Positions 42,801 through 52,519 are shown, counted from the first letter of the stretch. The stretch is 64,000 bases of DNA from Psychrobacillus soli (GCF_006861775.1 NZ_VDGG01000009.1:1-64000), one strand, 5' to 3'. Numbers and translations are program-made. Notes: a model not told the origin generated them from the sequence alone.

Positions 42801-43456
42801 TATTCATTGTCACCGATTAAATCGATGATTTCTTGATCGGATCCAAAGCCTAATGCGCGAAGTAAAACAGTCACTGGTAATTTACGAGTGCGATCGATAC
42901 GGACGTACACTACGTCTTTTGCATCAATTTCATATTCTAACCATGCACCGCGGTTTGGGATTACAGTTGCCCCAAAGCCTTTTTTACCATTTTTGTCTGT
43001 TTTGTCATGGAAGTAAACACTTGGTGAACGGACTAACTGAGATACGATAACGCGCTCAGCACCATTAATTACGAAAGTACCTGTTTCTGTCATCAATGGG
43101 AAATCACCCATGAAGACATCTTGTTCTTTCACTTCGTCCGTTTCTTTGTTGTGGAGACGCACTTTTACGCGCAATGGAGCCGCATATGTTGCGTCACGTT
43201 CTTTCGATTCGTCGACGGAATATTTCGGTTCATTTAAACTATAGTCGACAAATTCAAGTGATAGATTGCCTGTAAAGTCCTCGATTGGTGAAATATCTTT
43301 GAACATTTCACGTAAACCTTCTTCAAGGAACCATTCGTAAGATGCTGTTTGAATTTCGATTAGATTCGGAAGTTCAAGCACCTCACTAATACGCGCAAAA
43401 CTTCTGCGGTGGCGGTGTTGTCCGTACTGAACTAGTTGACCTGTCAACTCATTCAC
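39893..43456 (-). CDS. rpoB: RNA polymerase beta subunit
   Basis: 1187 residues. The rifampicin region ([20 protein letters not shown], then [12 protein letters not shown], about residues 465-500) is wild type at the sites usually mutated, so sensitivity is expected. Other conserved blocks are [18 protein letters not shown] and [13 protein letters not shown]. The C-terminal tail ([13 protein letters not shown], then EEEPVEIGE) is acidic and variable. It is preceded by its own promoter and a structured leader. Confidence 0.99.
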   Translation of the reverse strand: MNELTGQLVQYGQHRHRRSFARISEVLELPNLIEIQTASYEWFLEEGLREMFKDISPIEDFTGNLSLEFVDYSLNEPKYSVDESKERDATYAAPLRVKVRLHNKETDEVKEQDVFMGDFPLMTETGTFVINGAERVIVSQLVRSPSVYFHDKTDKNGKKGFGATVIPNRGAWLEYEIDAKDVVYVRIDRTRKLPVTVLLRALGFGSDQEIIDLIGDNEYLRNTLEKDNTETPEKALLEIYERLRPGEPPTVESAKSLLYSRFFDPKRYDLANVGRYKMNKKLHIKNRLFNQTVAETLVDPETGEILVEAGTLIDRRVLDKLIPHLENGIGFKTLSQVGGVLEDDITIQSIKIFAPNDEEQKEINVISNAYVENEVKNITPADIVSSIGYFFNLLFNVGNTDDIDHLGNRRLRSVGELLQNQFRIGLSRMERVVRERMSINDTQSIVPQQLINIRPVIASIKEFFGSSQLSQFMDQTNPLAELTHKRRLSALGPGGLTRERAGFEVRDVHYSHYGRMCPIETPEGPNIGLINSLSSFAKVNKFGFIETPYRRVDPETGLVTMRIDYLTADEEDNYVVAQANSLLSDEGAFLNEEVVGRFRGDNTVFRKEQVDYMDVSPKQVVSAATACIPFLENDDSNRALMGANMQRQAVPLLNPEAPFVGTGMEHVNARDSGAAVIAKYHGIVEHVEAKEIRVRRIEEVDGKEVKGDLTSYKIHKFERSNHGTSINQRPIVKVGDRVKPLDILADGPSMEQGELALGRNVLVAFMTWDGYNYEDAVIMSERLVKDDVYTSVHIEEYESESRDTKLGPEEITRDIPNVGEDALRNLDDRGIIRVGAEVRDGDILVGKVTPKGVTELTAEERLLHAIFGEKAREVRDTSLRVPHGAGGIVLDVKVFNREDGDELSPGVNQLVRAYIVQKRKISVGDKMAGRHGNKGVISRILPEEDMPFLPDGTPVDIMLNPLGVPSRMNIGQVLELHLGMASRLLGVHMASPVFDGANEEDVWSTMEEAGLNRDGKTTLYDGRSGEPFDNRVSVGVMYMIKLAHMVDDKLHARSTGPYSLVTQQPLGGKAQFGGQRFGEMEVWALEAYGAAYTLQEILTVKSDDVVGRVKTYEAIVKGESVPEPGVPESFKVLIKELQSLGMDVKMLTIDEEEIELRDLDEDDDIPAADALGILPLATEEEPVEIGE

Positions 43457-43674
43457 CCCTCAATAAAGCGATAATAGGTCTTTTCGATATGAACATTTTA
43501 GTGTATGATATCGAAAGACAAAAAGAAAACGAGTTCTTAATAAGAGCTCATTTTTCGATTAACCAAACTTTTTCTCGGCCAGTATACCCATTTTCATAAA
43601 TTTTATTCAAAAGGGCATACGTCCTCAAAATAATATTTTTGCATTTTATTATAATATCATAGCGATTTTGTCAA
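43457..43674 (-). promoter_or_regulatory. rpoB promoter and attenuator-like leader
   Basis: TTGACA (43669-43674) and a perfect TATAAT (43648-43653) are 15 bases apart on the minus strand, tighter than ideal; TAATAA at 17 bases is an alternative. Two hairpins follow. GAGCTCTT/AAGAACTC (43531-43549), followed by TTTTCTTTTT, is terminator-like. A 12-base stem (43478-43490 with 43508-43519, one bulge) precedes the ribosome site. Confidence 0.65.
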
Positions 43675-43675
43675 G

Positions 43676-44278
43676 TCAATCTTTTGTAGCTTTTATAATC
43701 CAATAGCCTTTTGCTTTATCTACAACTTCTACTTGACCAAAAATCTCTTCTAAATAGCTAAAAGTAGATGGTGCCCCTTGTTTCTTTTGAATCACAACCC
43801 ACAATTCTCCCTTTGAAACCAACTTCTCATAGGACTCTTTGTAAAAACGAAAAATAGTTTCTTTTCCAGCGCGAATCGGTGGATTAGTTATAATAGCCGC
43901 AAAGTTTGCAGTAGGAACTGCTGACAACCCATCACTTTCATAGATTCGTACATTTTGTATCCCGTTAGCAGCAGCGTTTTTTTCTGCAAGCTGGATTGCA
44001 CGTGTGTTTACATCTACTAAATGAACTGTTCTTCCTTCATTTGCTTTTGCAATGGAAAGACCTATAGGCCCATATCCACAACCCACATCTAAAAAGTCAC
44101 CTTCCAGATTAGGTACTTCAAAAGCATCGATTAATACACGGGAGCCAAAATCTACTTCGCTCTTACTAAATACACCAGCATCTGTTTCAAATCGAAAATT
44201 ATGACCGAGCAATGTAAAATTCCAATGGCGTGGTTTACTTTCCGTTTGAGGTTTTCTAGAATAATAATGATCAGACAC
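43676..44278 (-). CDS. RsmC-like class I methyltransferase (YbxB)
   Basis: 200 residues from GTG 44278, with GGAGG 8 bases upstream; the upstream frame start at 44293 overlaps that site. SAM motif I DVGCGYGPIG (near residue 70) and the amino-methyltransferase motif TNPPIRAGK are present. Probably methylates a guanine in 16S rRNA, by analogy with RsmC. Located between rplL and rpoB as in B. subtilis. Confidence 0.92.
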   Translation of the reverse strand: MSDHYYSRKPQTESKPRHWNFTLLGHNFRFETDAGVFSKSEVDFGSRVLIDAFEVPNLEGDFLDVGCGYGPIGLSIAKANEGRTVHLVDVNTRAIQLAEKNAAANGIQNVRIYESDGLSAVPTANFAAIITNPPIRAGKETIFRFYKESYEKLVSKGELWVVIQKKQGAPSTFSYLEEIFGQVEVVDKAKGYWIIKATKD

Positions 44279-44306
44279 CGAATAACCCTCCACAATACAT
44301 ACGAAG

Positions 44307-44337
44307 AAAAGCCCGTCGTTTACTGACGAGCTTTTTT
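44307..44337 (-). terminator. Terminator after rplL
   Basis: GCTCGTC (minus strand, 44325-44331) pairs with GACGGGC (44311-44317, one G-U), followed by TTTTCTT. It is probably partial, limiting read-through from the L10-L7/L12 genes into the methyltransferase and rpoB. Confidence 0.75.
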
Positions 44338-44355
44338 CTTCGGACTGTACAAAAA

Positions 44356-44718
44356 TTACTTAACTTCTACGCCTGCGCCAACTTCTTCAAGTTGAGCTTT
44401 GAAAGCTTCTGCTTCATCTTTAGAAACGCCTTCTTTAAGTGCTTTTGGAGCGTTGTCAACTAATTCTTTAGCTTCTTTCAAGCCAAGACCAGTGATTTCG
44501 CGAACTACTTTGATTACTTTGATTTTTTGAGCTCCAGCAGATGCAAGGATTACGTCAAAATCAGTTTTTTCTTCTTCAGCAGCAGCTCCGCCACCAGCAG
44601 CTACCGCTACTGGTGCAGCAGCTGTTACACCGAATTCTTCTTCAATTGCTTTTACTAAGTCGTTTAATTCAAGAACTGTCATTGTTTTGATAGCTTCTAA
44701 GATTTGCTCGTTGTTCAT
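44356..44718 (-). CDS. rplL: 50S ribosomal protein L7/L12
   Basis: 120 residues: N-terminal dimerisation helices [20 protein letters not shown], an Ala/Gly hinge ([14 protein letters not shown]) and a C-terminal factor-binding domain with the [12 protein letters not shown] helix. It forms the ribosomal stalk that recruits EF-Tu and EF-G. Lies 72 bases after rplJ. Confidence 0.99.
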   Translation of the reverse strand: MNNEQILEAIKTMTVLELNDLVKAIEEEFGVTAAAPVAVAAGGGAAAEEEKTDFDVILASAGAQKIKVIKVVREITGLGLKEAKELVDNAPKALKEGVSKDEAEAFKAQLEEVGAGVEVK

Positions 44719-44790
44719 TTTAATTTCCTCCTATAATTGGATAATTTTTAGGCTATTCGCCGTTTTTTTCTTGTTAAGCCGCGTAATGAA

Positions 44791-45291
44791 TTATGCGCCT
44801 TGTTCTTCTTTTTGTTCTGCAACAGCTTTTGTTGCAAGTGCAAAATTGCGCACTGGAGCTTGAAGTACTGAAAGAAGCATAGAAAGAAGTCCGTCGCGTG
44901 ATGGAAGTTCCGCTAATGCTTTCACATCTTCAGCAGATGCTACAGTTCCTTCGATGATACCAGCTTTAATTTCTAGATGTTCGTTCTTTTTAGCAAAATC
45001 ATTAATGATTTTTGCAGGAGCGATTACATCTTCGTTAGAAAATGCAACTGCGTTTGGACCAACAAGATGTTCATTAATCCCGTCAACTCCAACTACTTCA
45101 GTAGCACGGCGTGTAAGTGAGTTTTTGTAAACTTTGAATTCCACACCAGCTTCACGAAGTTGTTTACGTAATTCTGTTACTTGCGCAACGTTTAAACCAC
45201 GGTAATCAACTACTACTACAGAAGCGGCAGCTTTAAATTTTTCTGCAATGTCTTGAACTTGCACTTTTTTTGTTTCAATTGCTTTGCTCAT
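44791..45291 (-). CDS. rplJ: 50S ribosomal protein L10
   Basis: 166 residues from [19 protein letters not shown] (ATG 45289-45291). The frame is open upstream for 46 codons, but these are part of the regulatory leader. L10 anchors L7/L12 dimers through its C-terminal helix and with L12 represses its own mRNA. GGAGGTG precedes the ATG. Confidence 0.97.
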   Translation of the reverse strand: MSKAIETKKVQVQDIAEKFKAAASVVVVDYRGLNVAQVTELRKQLREAGVEFKVYKNSLTRRATEVVGVDGINEHLVGPNAVAFSNEDVIAPAKIINDFAKKNEHLEIKAGIIEGTVASAEDVKALAELPSRDGLLSMLLSVLQAPVRNFALATKAVAEQKEEQGA

Positions 45292-45506
45292 CTTGGCACC
45301 TCCTATAAGAATTGGCCATTTATACCGAAAAAAGAAAAGCCTCTGATCTACGGATAGACACAGAGGCAGAAAGTCATCATCTAATAAGAATCTGAATTTG
45401 CTTGTCCTCGGTAGGATATTAAGTGACAAGTCACTCCTACTGTCTTCGGTACAAATGTATATTTCACAACAAAAGTCATCTTAACAGATAAACTTTCCGT
45501 TGTCAA
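45292..45506 (-). promoter_or_regulatory. rplJ promoter and L10 leader with attenuator
   Basis: The promoter is TTGACA (45501-45506), 17 bases, TAAGAT (45478-45483) on the minus strand. The leader holds CCGAAGACAGTAGG and AATATCCTACCGAGG, the paired blocks of the L10 leader RNA bound by L10-L12. GCCTCTG/CAGAGGC (45339-45367) is followed by TTTTCTTTTTT, an intrinsic terminator before the ribosome site. Confidence 0.9.
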
Positions 45507-45509
45507 TTA

Positions 45510-46202
45510 TTATTTAATTGATTGAGCGTCAACTTTTACAGCTGGACCCATAGTAGTTGTAACATTTACAGACTTCATGTAAATACCTTTTGAAGCAGCT
45601 GGTTTAGCTTTTTGAATCACTTCAAATACTGCCATGAAGTTTTCTACTAATTTGTCGTCTTCGAAAGAAACTTTACCGATAGGAGCGTGGATAATTCCAG
45701 CTTTATCAGCACGGTATTCAACTTTACCTGCTTTAATTTCTTCGATTGCTTTTGTTACGTCAAATGTAACAGTACCTGTTTTCGGGTTTGGCATTAAACC
45801 TTTTGGCCCAAGAACACGACCGATTTTACCAACTTCACCCATCATGTCTGGAGTAGCAACGATAACATCGAAGTCAAACCATCCTTGTTGGATTTTGTTG
45901 ATGTATTCTGCATCGCCTGCGTAGTCTGCACCAGCAGCTTCAGCTTCTTTAAGTTTTTCACCTTTAGCGAATACTAATACGCGTTGTGTTTTACCAGTAC
46001 CGTTTGGAAGTACAACTGCTCCACGGATTTGTTGATCATTTTTACGAGTGTCGATTCCTAGACGGAAAGCAACTTCTACTGTTGCATCGAAATTAACTGT
46101 GCTTGTTTTTTTCGCAAGCTCGATAGCTTCTTTAGCTGAGTATAATGTATTGTTATCAACTAATTTAGCTGCTTCTTGTAACTTTTTACCTTTGTTAGCC
46201 AT
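45510..46202 (-). CDS. rplA: 50S ribosomal protein L1
   Basis: 230 residues, [15 protein letters not shown] to [10 protein letters not shown]1 forms the mobile stalk at the E site; the conserved [15 protein letters not shown] is present. In many bacteria L1 represses the L11-L1 genes. GAGGAC lies upstream. A hairpin in the rplK-rplA gap may tune its output. Confidence 0.99.
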   Translation of the reverse strand: MANKGKKLQEAAKLVDNNTLYSAKEAIELAKKTSTVNFDATVEVAFRLGIDTRKNDQQIRGAVVLPNGTGKTQRVLVFAKGEKLKEAEAAGADYAGDAEYINKIQQGWFDFDVIVATPDMMGEVGKIGRVLGPKGLMPNPKTGTVTFDVTKAIEEIKAGKVEYRADKAGIIHAPIGKVSFEDDKLVENFMAVFEVIQKAKPAASKGIYMKSVNVTTTMGPAVKVDAQSIK

Positions 46203-46255
46203 TTAAAACGTCCTCCTTGATAGTGGTTTTAGCGGAATAAACCTCCCACGTGTAA

Positions 46256-46289
46256 AGGTTGCAGTTATCCTAAAGAACAACTACAACCT
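46256..46289 (-). terminator. Hairpin in the rplK-rplA gap
   Basis: An 11-base stem with one mismatch (46256-46266 with 46279-46289) and a 12-base loop. Only two T follow on the minus strand, so it is more likely a processing or regulatory hairpin than a full terminator. Confidence 0.5.
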
Positions 46290-46330
46290 CTCAAAAAACA
46301 AATGCGTCATATCAAAATGCACATCAAGTA

Positions 46331-46756
46331 TTAGTCTTCGATCGTAATACCCATGCTACGTGCAGTACCTTCAACCATCAAAATAGCTGCTTCAACAGAT
46401 GCTGCATTTAAATCTGGCATTTTTTGTTCTGCGATTTCGCGAACTTTATCACGTTTCACTGTCGCCACTTTTACGCGGTTCGGTTCACCTGATCCAGATT
46501 GAATACCTGCTGCTACTTTAAGTAACACTGCTGCCGGCGGAGTTTTTGTAATGAAAGTAAATGAACGGTCTTCAAATACAGAAATTTCAACCGGAATGAT
46601 TAGACCTGCTTGATCAGCAGTACGTGCGTTGAACTCCTTACAGAATCCCATGATATTAACACCCGCTTGTCCTAATGCAGGACCAACCGGTGGCGCTGGG
46701 TTTGCTTTACCAGCAGGAATTTGTAATTTAACAACTTTAATCACTTTTTTAGCCAC
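46331..46756 (-). CDS. rplK: 50S ribosomal protein L11
   Basis: 141 residues from GTG 46756 ([16 protein letters not shown]), with AAGGAGG upstream; the longer open frame is not coding. The Pro-rich N-terminal domain [19 protein letters not shown] and the rRNA-binding C-terminal domain are intact. L11 with its rRNA is the thiostrepton site and is needed for RelA activation. Confidence 0.98.
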   Translation of the reverse strand: MAKKVIKVVKLQIPAGKANPAPPVGPALGQAGVNIMGFCKEFNARTADQAGLIIPVEISVFEDRSFTFITKTPPAAVLLKVAAGIQSGSGEPNRVKVATVKRDKVREIAEQKMPDLNAASVEAAILMVEGTARSMGITIED

Positions 46757-46884
46757 GAGACACACCTCCTTAAGTCCGTGATGTGGTAATTGGGTTGCCC
46801 CTCCCACTCAAATATCTGTCTCTCAGCTCTGCGCTGATAACATTAGAAAATTAATGCAGACGTATTTTCAGTCTGACCTTTGAA

Positions 46885-46913
46885 ATGATACCATTTTTTT
46901 GTTACTTCTGCAA
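46885..46913 (-). promoter_or_regulatory. rplK promoter
   Basis: TTGCAG (46908-46913), 17 bases and TATCAT (46885-46890) on the minus strand, just after the nusG stop codon. The leader to rplK is about 120 bases. Confidence 0.8.
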
Positions 46914-46927
46914 GTATCTATACTTAA

Positions 46928-47461
46928 TTATATTTTAATCACTTGATCAAAGTCTAATTCCATGTTTGTTTCTCGACCAAACATATCTACTGAAACTGTT
47001 ACTTTTGCTTTTTCAGAATCGATTTCCTCTACTTTTCCTTGGAAGTGAGCAAATGGTCCTTCTAAAACTTCTACCATTTCTCCCACTGAGAAATCGACCT
47101 CTATTTTGCGATCATCCGTGCCCATTTGTTTCAACATGGATTGCACTTCTTCAGGAGCTAAAGGTGTTGGTTTCGTCCCTCCACCTGAAGAACCGAGGAA
47201 CCCTGTTACTCCAGGTGTGTTTCGTACAACATACCATGCATCATCTGTCATAATTAGTTCTACAAAAACATATCCTGGGAAAGTTTTTCTTAAAACGACA
47301 CGTTTCTTCCCATCTTTAAAATCAACTTCTTCTTGCTCAGGGATAAACACTCGGAAAATTTTATCTGACATCCCCATTGTTTCTACACGCTTTTCTAAAT
47401 TTGCTTTGACTTTATTTTCATACCCAGAGTAAGTATGAACAACATACCAATTTTTCTCCAT
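46928..47461 (-). CDS. nusG: Transcription elongation factor NusG
   Basis: 177 residues: NGN domain from MEKNWYVVHTYSGYENKVKA and a C-terminal KOW domain (VGEMVEVLEGPFAHFQGKVE). NusG binds the polymerase clamp and promotes pausing in B. subtilis. The start fits the family, yet the clear GGAGG (47487-47491) lies 25 bases upstream, with a small hairpin between. Confidence 0.97.
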   Translation of the reverse strand: MEKNWYVVHTYSGYENKVKANLEKRVETMGMSDKIFRVFIPEQEEVDFKDGKKRVVLRKTFPGYVFVELIMTDDAWYVVRNTPGVTGFLGSSGGGTKPTPLAPEEVQSMLKQMGTDDRKIEVDFSVGEMVEVLEGPFAHFQGKVEEIDSEKAKVTVSVDMFGRETNMELDFDQVIKI

Positions 47462-47468
47462 AAATTTC

Positions 47469-47491
47469 AGGACCTAGTGTCCTTTCCCTCC
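47469..47491 (-). promoter_or_regulatory. nusG ribosome site separated from the start by a hairpin
   Basis: GGAGG (47487-47491) is followed by AGGAC (47479-47483) and GTCCT (47469-47473), which pair with a five-base loop, then GAAATTT and the ATG. Folding would shorten the effective distance from 25 to about 10 bases. Confidence 0.55.
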
Positions 47492-47506
47492 TTTTCTTTA
47501 GACAAA

Positions 47507-47538
47507 TGAAAAAACCCGTTCGTTTTCAAAGACGGGCT
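47507..47538 (-). terminator. Terminator-like hairpin between secE and nusG
   Basis: AGCCCGT (47532-47538) pairs with ACGGGTT (about 47512-47518, one G-U) on the minus strand, followed by TTTTTT. No promoter is visible after it, so it is probably a partial attenuator. Confidence 0.65.
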
Positions 47539-47567
47539 ATTTTCAAAAAATATTTACATACTACATT

Positions 47568-47753
47568 TTATAAATCTAAATACAAACGGAATAGTTCTGA
47601 AATCCCTAAGTCTACTATAGCAAAAAACACAGCCATTAATACAACCGTAGCAAGAACAATTACTGTATAACGTGTTAGTTCTTTGCGTTTAGGCCAACTT
47701 ACTTTTCTCATTTCAGACATTACATTTTTAAAAAATCCACCTACATTAGCCAT
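47568..47753 (-). CDS. secE: Preprotein translocase subunit SecE
   Basis: 61 residues from MANVGGFFKNVMSEMRKVSW (ATG 47751-47753). One amphipathic helix, the SWPKRKELTRYT motif and one membrane helix, the short single-span form of Bacillales. SecE clamps SecY. Located between rpmG and nusG as usual. Confidence 0.97.
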   Translation of the reverse strand: MANVGGFFKNVMSEMRKVSWPKRKELTRYTVIVLATVVLMAVFFAIVDLGISELFRLYLDL

Positions 47754-47796
47754 TCTAGCTAAACCTCCACATGGAAAATCTATCTTACTTTCATAC

Positions 47797-47946
47797 TTAT
47801 AACGTTTGTTTATGAAGTGTATGTGCATTACAATGCGCACAGTATTTTTTTCGTTCTGTACGTATCGTTGTACTCTCTTTCGACGCGGGAACTGTATAAT
47901 TCCGATTACCACATTGCACACAACTCAAGACAATTTTCTTTGTCAT
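47797..47946 (-). CDS. rpmG: 50S ribosomal protein L33 (zinc form)
   Basis: 49 residues from MTKKIVLSCVQCGNRNYTV. Two CxxC pairs (CVQC and CAHC) give the zinc ribbon, so this is the zinc-dependent paralogue. AAAGGTG is upstream. Position before secE is conserved. Confidence 0.95.
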   Translation of the reverse strand: MTKKIVLSCVQCGNRNYTVPASKESTTIRTERKKYCAHCNAHTLHKQTL

Positions 47947-48021
47947 TGTATCACCTTTTGGCGTATAATTCTTTTTCAAGATTATCATCTTACAGAAACT
48001 GTGTCAACCAAGCACAAGCGT

Positions 48022-48666
48022 TTATACATAATTACTATCAATCTCCATATAACGCTCTAGTTTCCTTTTTACGCGTTGTAAAGCATTGTCAATTGACTTT
48101 ACGTGCCGGTTTAGTTCTTCTGAAATTTCTTGATAAGACTGTCCATCCAAATATAGTGCGAGTACTTGTTGCTCCAGCTCACTTAAAATTTCAGCCATCT
48201 TTCCCTCCATGTAATTATAATCTTCTCGATTAATAATTAACTCCTCAGGATCATCCACGACCGAACCAGCAATCATATCCATTAGCGTTCGATCTGATTC
48301 TTCATCATATATAGGCTTGTCCAATGACACATAAGAATTCAGCGGGATATGCTTTTGGCGAGTTGCAGTTTTAATCGCAGTAATTATTTGCCTAGTAATA
48401 CATAACTCTGCAAAGGCACGAAAAGAAGCAAGTTTCTCCTCTTTGAAATCTCGTATTGCTTTATATAATCCAATCATTCCTTCTTGGAGTATATCTTCTT
48501 TATCCGCACCTATTAAAAAATAGGATCTTCCCTTCATTCGAACGAACGAACGGTACTTGGTTATTAAAAAATCTAGCGCTTCAGTGTTCCCTTGATGAAC
48601 TAGCTCTACAAGTTCCTCATCTAGTAAACTATCCAATTGTTGTAGATTCCGTTCTGTCTTTTCCAA
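48022..48666 (-). CDS. sigH: RNA polymerase sigma-H factor
   Basis: About 214 residues. Region 2 contains FLITKYRSFVRMKGRSYFL and EDILQEGMIGLYKAIRDF; region 4 contains LDGQSYQEISEELNRHVKSI, a helix-turn-helix. SigH directs early stationary-phase and sporulation genes (spo0A, spo0F, kinA, spoIIA). The start is set at TTG 48666, because GAGGTG lies 6 bases before it; the longer GTG start at 48702 has no ribosome site. Confidence 0.95.
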   Translation of the reverse strand: MEKTERNLQQLDSLLDEELVELVHQGNTEALDFLITKYRSFVRMKGRSYFLIGADKEDILQEGMIGLYKAIRDFKEEKLASFRAFAELCITRQIITAIKTATRQKHIPLNSYVSLDKPIYDEESDRTLMDMIAGSVVDDPEELIINREDYNYMEGKMAEILSELEQQVLALYLDGQSYQEISEELNRHVKSIDNALQRVKRKLERYMEIDSNYV

Positions 48667-48737
48667 TGAAGTCACCTCAGCCAAATTACTAATAGTTACC
48701 ACAAGTATACAGGATGGAAATTTATAGCGTCAATGAA

Positions 48738-49247
48738 TCATTTCATTCCTCTTCGCCATTTTTCGAAAATTCCTGCAACTTCCTCTGTTAATGGAATGGT
48801 AGAAGCCGGTTTATTTTCTTGTATATGCTTCATCTTTTTCGTGATATTGGAGGAAATCGCAATCATTTCAATTTCAAATTCCCTTGCCGACTTCCTTAGA
48901 GCCCCTTGCCCAAATATAACTCTCTGTTCAGTCATATCAGAAGTCGCTACGTATATTTGCACTCTTCTACTACTTAGTTCTAAAGTAAGTTTTTCAATAC
49001 GTTCATCTGCTGTTTCATTTTTTCTCGTATAAATGATTTCTACGTCATATTCTTTTTTCTTATGTTCTATACCCGGCACTAAATGCGCATCAAAAACAAC
49101 AATCACTCGAATACCCGTAAATGCTTTATATTCCGCCATTAGCTCGATCAATCGGTCTCTAGCATCTAGTAATTTGTCGTTTTTTAGTTTTCTTAACTCG
49201 CTCCATGCGCCGATGATGTTATATCCATCGACAAGTAGAATTTGCAT
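48738..49247 (-). CDS. rae1: Ribosome-dependent mRNA endonuclease Rae1 (YacP)
   Basis: 169 residues from MQILLVDGYNIIGAWSELR (ATG 49247); a longer frame upstream overlaps rlmB. A NYN/PIN-like nuclease with Asp in LLVDGYN and TSDMTEQ. In B. subtilis Rae1 enters the ribosomal A site and cuts mRNA in a codon-specific way. Starts 4 bases after rlmB. Confidence 0.93.
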   Translation of the reverse strand: MQILLVDGYNIIGAWSELRKLKNDKLLDARDRLIELMAEYKAFTGIRVIVVFDAHLVPGIEHKKKEYDVEIIYTRKNETADERIEKLTLELSSRRVQIYVATSDMTEQRVIFGQGALRKSAREFEIEMIAISSNITKKMKHIQENKPASTIPLTEEVAGIFEKWRRGMK

Positions 49248-49251
49248 CCTT

Positions 49252-50013
49252 TTATCCTTTAAGCGGATTTCTGACGCGTAATACTTCGTATAAAAGTATA
49301 GACGCAGCCACTGACGCATTTAAACTAGTTACATGACCGACCATTGGCAAGTGATAAAGAAAATCACATTTTTCTTTTAACAAACGACTCATACCTTTTC
49401 CTTCACTACCAATGATTAATGCAAGCGGAAGCGTGGCATCCATATTACGATAATCCGTTGATTTTTGAGCATCTGTTCCAGCAACCCACACACCACGTTC
49501 TTTTAACTCATCGACTGTTTGTGCCAAATTACCTGCGCGGTATACCGGAATATGTTCAATTGCACCTGTTGATGCTTTTGCAACGACAGCAGTCAATCCA
49601 ACCGCTCTCCTTTTTGGAATGATGATACCATGCGCACCTACTGCATCAGCCGTTCGCATAATCGAACCAAGATTATGCGGGTCTTCTATTTCATCCAAAA
49701 TAATAAAAAGTGGATCCTCTTGCTTACTTGCTGCCAATGCAAACAAATCGTCTAACTCGGCATATCGATAGGCTGCAACAGAAGCGACAATCCCTTGGTG
49801 GTTCGCATCTGTTAAACCATCCAATTTCTTTTTCGGCACAAATTGAACAATGATTCCAGCTTCTTTTGCTAATTGAATGATTTCAGAAACTCCACTTTTT
49901 TGGATACCTTCTGCTAGCCATACTTTATTCATATCTCTACCTGAACGTAATGCTTCCACTACAGGATTTTTCCCTGCAATAATTTCTCCTGTTTGCTCTG
50001 TTTGTTCTGTCAT
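49252..50013 (-). CDS. rlmB: 23S rRNA (guanosine-2'-O-)-methyltransferase RlmB (TrmH/SpoU family)
   Basis: 253 residues. N-terminal substrate-binding domain (about 10-80) and a C-terminal SPOUT knot with motif 1 HNLGSIMRTADAVGAHG, motif 2 LIIGSEGKGM and motif 3 LNASVAASILLYE. Predicted to methylate G2251-equivalent 23S rRNA. It begins exactly after the mrnC stop codon. Confidence 0.93.
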   Translation of the reverse strand: MTEQTEQTGEIIAGKNPVVEALRSGRDMNKVWLAEGIQKSGVSEIIQLAKEAGIIVQFVPKKKLDGLTDANHQGIVASVAAYRYAELDDLFALAASKQEDPLFIILDEIEDPHNLGSIMRTADAVGAHGIIIPKRRAVGLTAVVAKASTGAIEHIPVYRAGNLAQTVDELKERGVWVAGTDAQKSTDYRNMDATLPLALIIGSEGKGMSRLLKEKCDFLYHLPMVGHVTSLNASVAASILLYEVLRVRNPLKG

Positions 50014-50433
50014 TTACTTTTTCTCCCCTTTCTGTCCATCTATAAAATCGATTGCAAATTGCAGCACTTCTTGTAAACGCTCTTCTTGCTCACTTAAGTA
50101 TAAACTTCCTACAACTGCTTCAAACGCAGAACTGTAGTGATACGTTTGGACATCTGTATTTTTCGGAACTGTACCGGACTTCGCATTTCGCCCTCTACGA
50201 AGTACGGCTTCCTCTTCCTCCGTAAGAAACCCGGTATTTAGCATTTCTCGCACAATCGTTGCTTGTGCTTTGGCAGATACATAATGTGTCGCTTCTTTAT
50301 GCAATGTATTAGGCTTCACACGCCCAGAATGGATGAGATGCTTACGAACTATTTGTTCGAATACAGCATCTCCCATATATGCTAAAGCCAAAGCGTTTAG
50401 TTGTTTTACATCTGATAACTTAAAGTTTTCCAC
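50014..50433 (-). CDS. mrnC: Mini-ribonuclease 3 (MrnC)
   Basis: 139 residues. An RNase III catalytic fold without a dsRNA-binding domain. [15 protein letters not shown] (catalytic Asp23) and the second acidic motif [12 protein letters not shown] are present. It matures 23S rRNA in Bacillales. It lies 4 bases after cysS. The start codon is GTG. Confidence 0.95.
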   Translation of the reverse strand: MENFKLSDVKQLNALALAYMGDAVFEQIVRKHLIHSGRVKPNTLHKEATHYVSAKAQATIVREMLNTGFLTEEEEAVLRRGRNAKSGTVPKNTDVQTYHYSSAFEAVVGSLYLSEQEERLQEVLQFAIDFIDGQKGEKK

Positions 50434-50437
50434 AAGT

Positions 50438-51838
50438 TTATCCTCGTTTCCATCGGATACCTTGTGCAGTATCTTCCAAAATAATATTCATTTCTTTTAA
50501 TTGATCTCTTATCTCATCTGCCCGCGCGAAGTTACGATCTTTTCTCGCTTGGTTTCGTTCCTCAATTAACGCATCAATTTCTTCGTCCAGCACTTCATTT
50601 TCTCGTTGAAGCGTTAGACCTAACACTGCCGTTAGGTTATCAAAAGTAACAATGAACTGCTTTAACACTTGTTCAGCTGTTTGTTTTTCAAGTAGATACG
50701 TATTAGCAAGCTTTGATAATTCAAAAACTGCCGCTATTCCATTTGCTGTATTAAAATCATCGTCCATCGCCGTTTCAAACTGCTTTTGTACTTCTGTAAT
50801 TTTGTGTAACCAAATATCGTGATGATCTCCTAAATTCGCTGTTGCATTCAGTCGATGCAATACATTTGCATAGGCAGTACGAATACGTTCAAGACCAGCT
50901 TCTGCTTGCTCTACTAATTCTACGGAATAGTTGATCGGATGGCGGTAATGTACACTTAACATAAATAGACGCAAAACTTGCGGATCAATTTGCTTGCGAA
51001 TGTCATTTACTAGCACAAAATTACCAAGGGATTTAGACATTTTTTCGTTATCAATATTAATATACCCATTATGCATCCAATATCGCGCAAATGTTTTACC
51101 CGTTCTAGCCTCAGACTGAGCAATTTCATTTTCGTGATGAGGGAAAGTTAAATCTTGCCCTCCAGCATGGATATCAATTGTATCCCCTAGTATTTCACGT
51201 GCCATTACGGAACATTCGATATGCCATCCAGGACGCCCTTGCCCCCATGGACTTTCCCAGAAAATTTCACCAGGTTTCGCCGCTTTCCAAAGAGCAAAAT
51301 CTAAAGCATCTTCTTTCTTTTCTCCTGTTTCAATACGTGCTCCAACTTTCAAATCGTCTACCGATTGATGTGATAGTTTGCCGTAGCCATCAAACTTTCT
51401 CGTACGATAATACACATCGCCTTGCGATTCGTACGCATACCCTTTTTCTTCTAACACTTGAATAAATTCAATGATTCCATCCATATGATCCGTTACACGG
51501 GGATGTGAGTCTGCTTTACTGCAACCAAGTGCCTCCACATCAGCAAAATAAGCTTTTATAAAACGGGCAGTCAGCTCCGATACATCTTCTCCTAACTCGT
51601 TTGCCGCTTTAATTATTTTGTCATCGACATCTGTAAAGTTCGATACATACGTTACGTCGTATCCTCGGTATTGCAAATATTTTCTTACTGTATCGTATAC
51701 AATAACAGGACGTGCATTCCCGATATGAATGTAGTTGTAGACAGTTGGACCACAAACGTACATTTTTACTTTTCCTTCTTCCATCGGCACAAACGGTTCT
51801 TTTTCACGCTTTAATGTATTAAAAATTTGAATTGTCAT
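50438..51838 (-). CDS. cysS: Cysteinyl-tRNA synthetase
   Basis: 466 residues, class I. HIGH-type motif HIGNARP near residue 37, zinc-binding Cys29 (in YVCGPTVYN), and others near CSVMA, and KMSKS at about 266. The ATG overlaps the cysE stop by 4 bases. Expressed from the T-box upstream of cysE, so it rises when tRNA-Cys is uncharged. Confidence 0.98.
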   Translation of the reverse strand: MTIQIFNTLKREKEPFVPMEEGKVKMYVCGPTVYNYIHIGNARPVIVYDTVRKYLQYRGYDVTYVSNFTDVDDKIIKAANELGEDVSELTARFIKAYFADVEALGCSKADSHPRVTDHMDGIIEFIQVLEEKGYAYESQGDVYYRTRKFDGYGKLSHQSVDDLKVGARIETGEKKEDALDFALWKAAKPGEIFWESPWGQGRPGWHIECSVMAREILGDTIDIHAGGQDLTFPHHENEIAQSEARTGKTFARYWMHNGYINIDNEKMSKSLGNFVLVNDIRKQIDPQVLRLFMLSVHYRHPINYSVELVEQAEAGLERIRTAYANVLHRLNATANLGDHHDIWLHKITEVQKQFETAMDDDFNTANGIAAVFELSKLANTYLLEKQTAEQVLKQFIVTFDNLTAVLGLTLQRENEVLDEEIDALIEERNQARKDRNFARADEIRDQLKEMNIILEDTAQGIRWKRG

Positions 51839-52491
51839 AATAAATGTTTCTCCCTTTCAATTTCTAGTCGCCTAATTTCCTGTTGCAGCGCTGCAATTTC
51901 CTCTTCCATCTTTTTGCATCGGTCAGCGAATGGATCCGGTAAATCTTGATGATCCAAGTTACGTTTCACCTTCACTCCATCTTGTATGACGACCACTCCT
52001 GGTATACCAACAACCGTAGAGTTCTCCGGTACATCTTTCAATACAACTGAACCCGCACCTACTTTGCTATTTTCCCCAATTGTAATGGATCCTAATACTT
52101 TTGCTCCCGTTGCAACAAGAACATTATCCGCAAGAGTAGGGTGTCTCTTTCCCTTTTCTTTTCCCGTTCCCCCTAGGGTGACACCTTGATAAATGGTACA
52201 GTCATTCCCAATTTCACAAGTCTCTCCAATTACAACACCTGAGCCGTGGTCTATAAAAAAACGTCTACCAATTGTGGCTCCTGGATGAATTTCGATACCA
52301 GTAAAAAAGCGACTTATTTGAGAGATTGCTCGAGCAAGGAAAAAAAAGTGCTTTTTATATAAAGCATGCGCAATTCGATGACACCAAATGGCATGTAATC
52401 CTGCGTATGTTAATATTACTTCCAGTTTGCTAGTCGCCGCGGGGTCTTGTTCAAAAACAACAGCAATGTCTTCTTTCATACGTCCCAACAT
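51835..52491 (-). CDS. cysE: Serine O-acetyltransferase
   Basis: 218 residues. An N-terminal helical part (1-70), then a left-handed beta-helix of hexapeptide repeats (about [18 protein letters not shown] to [10 protein letters not shown]) with the catalytic DHGSG His. Makes O-acetylserine, the precursor of cysteine. First gene of cysE-cysS behind a cysteine T-box. Confidence 0.98.
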   Translation of the reverse strand: MLGRMKEDIAVVFEQDPAATSKLEVILTYAGLHAIWCHRIAHALYKKHFFFLARAISQISRFFTGIEIHPGATIGRRFFIDHGSGVVIGETCEIGNDCTIYQGVTLGGTGKEKGKRHPTLADNVLVATGAKVLGSITIGENSKVGAGSVVLKDVPENSTVVGIPGVVVIQDGVKVKRNLDHQDLPDPFADRCKKMEEEIAALQQEIRRLEIEREKHLL

Positions 52492-52519
52492 TTCGATTCC
52501 TCCCTCTTTTTTGACAAAT

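Noticed and set aside
39893-43456. Possible rifampicin-resistance change in rpoB, or streptomycin-resistance change in rpsL
   Set aside because: The rifampicin-region residues and S12 Lys56 and Lys101 read as wild type by eye.
44791-45429. Long form of L10 with 46 extra residues
   Set aside because: The extension runs through the L10 leader RNA and its terminator; the family start MSKAIETKK with GGAGGTG is downstream.
47806-48233. Plus-strand open frames of 84 and 138 codons over rpmG and sigH
   Set aside because: They are antisense to clearly recognised genes and contain no known motif.
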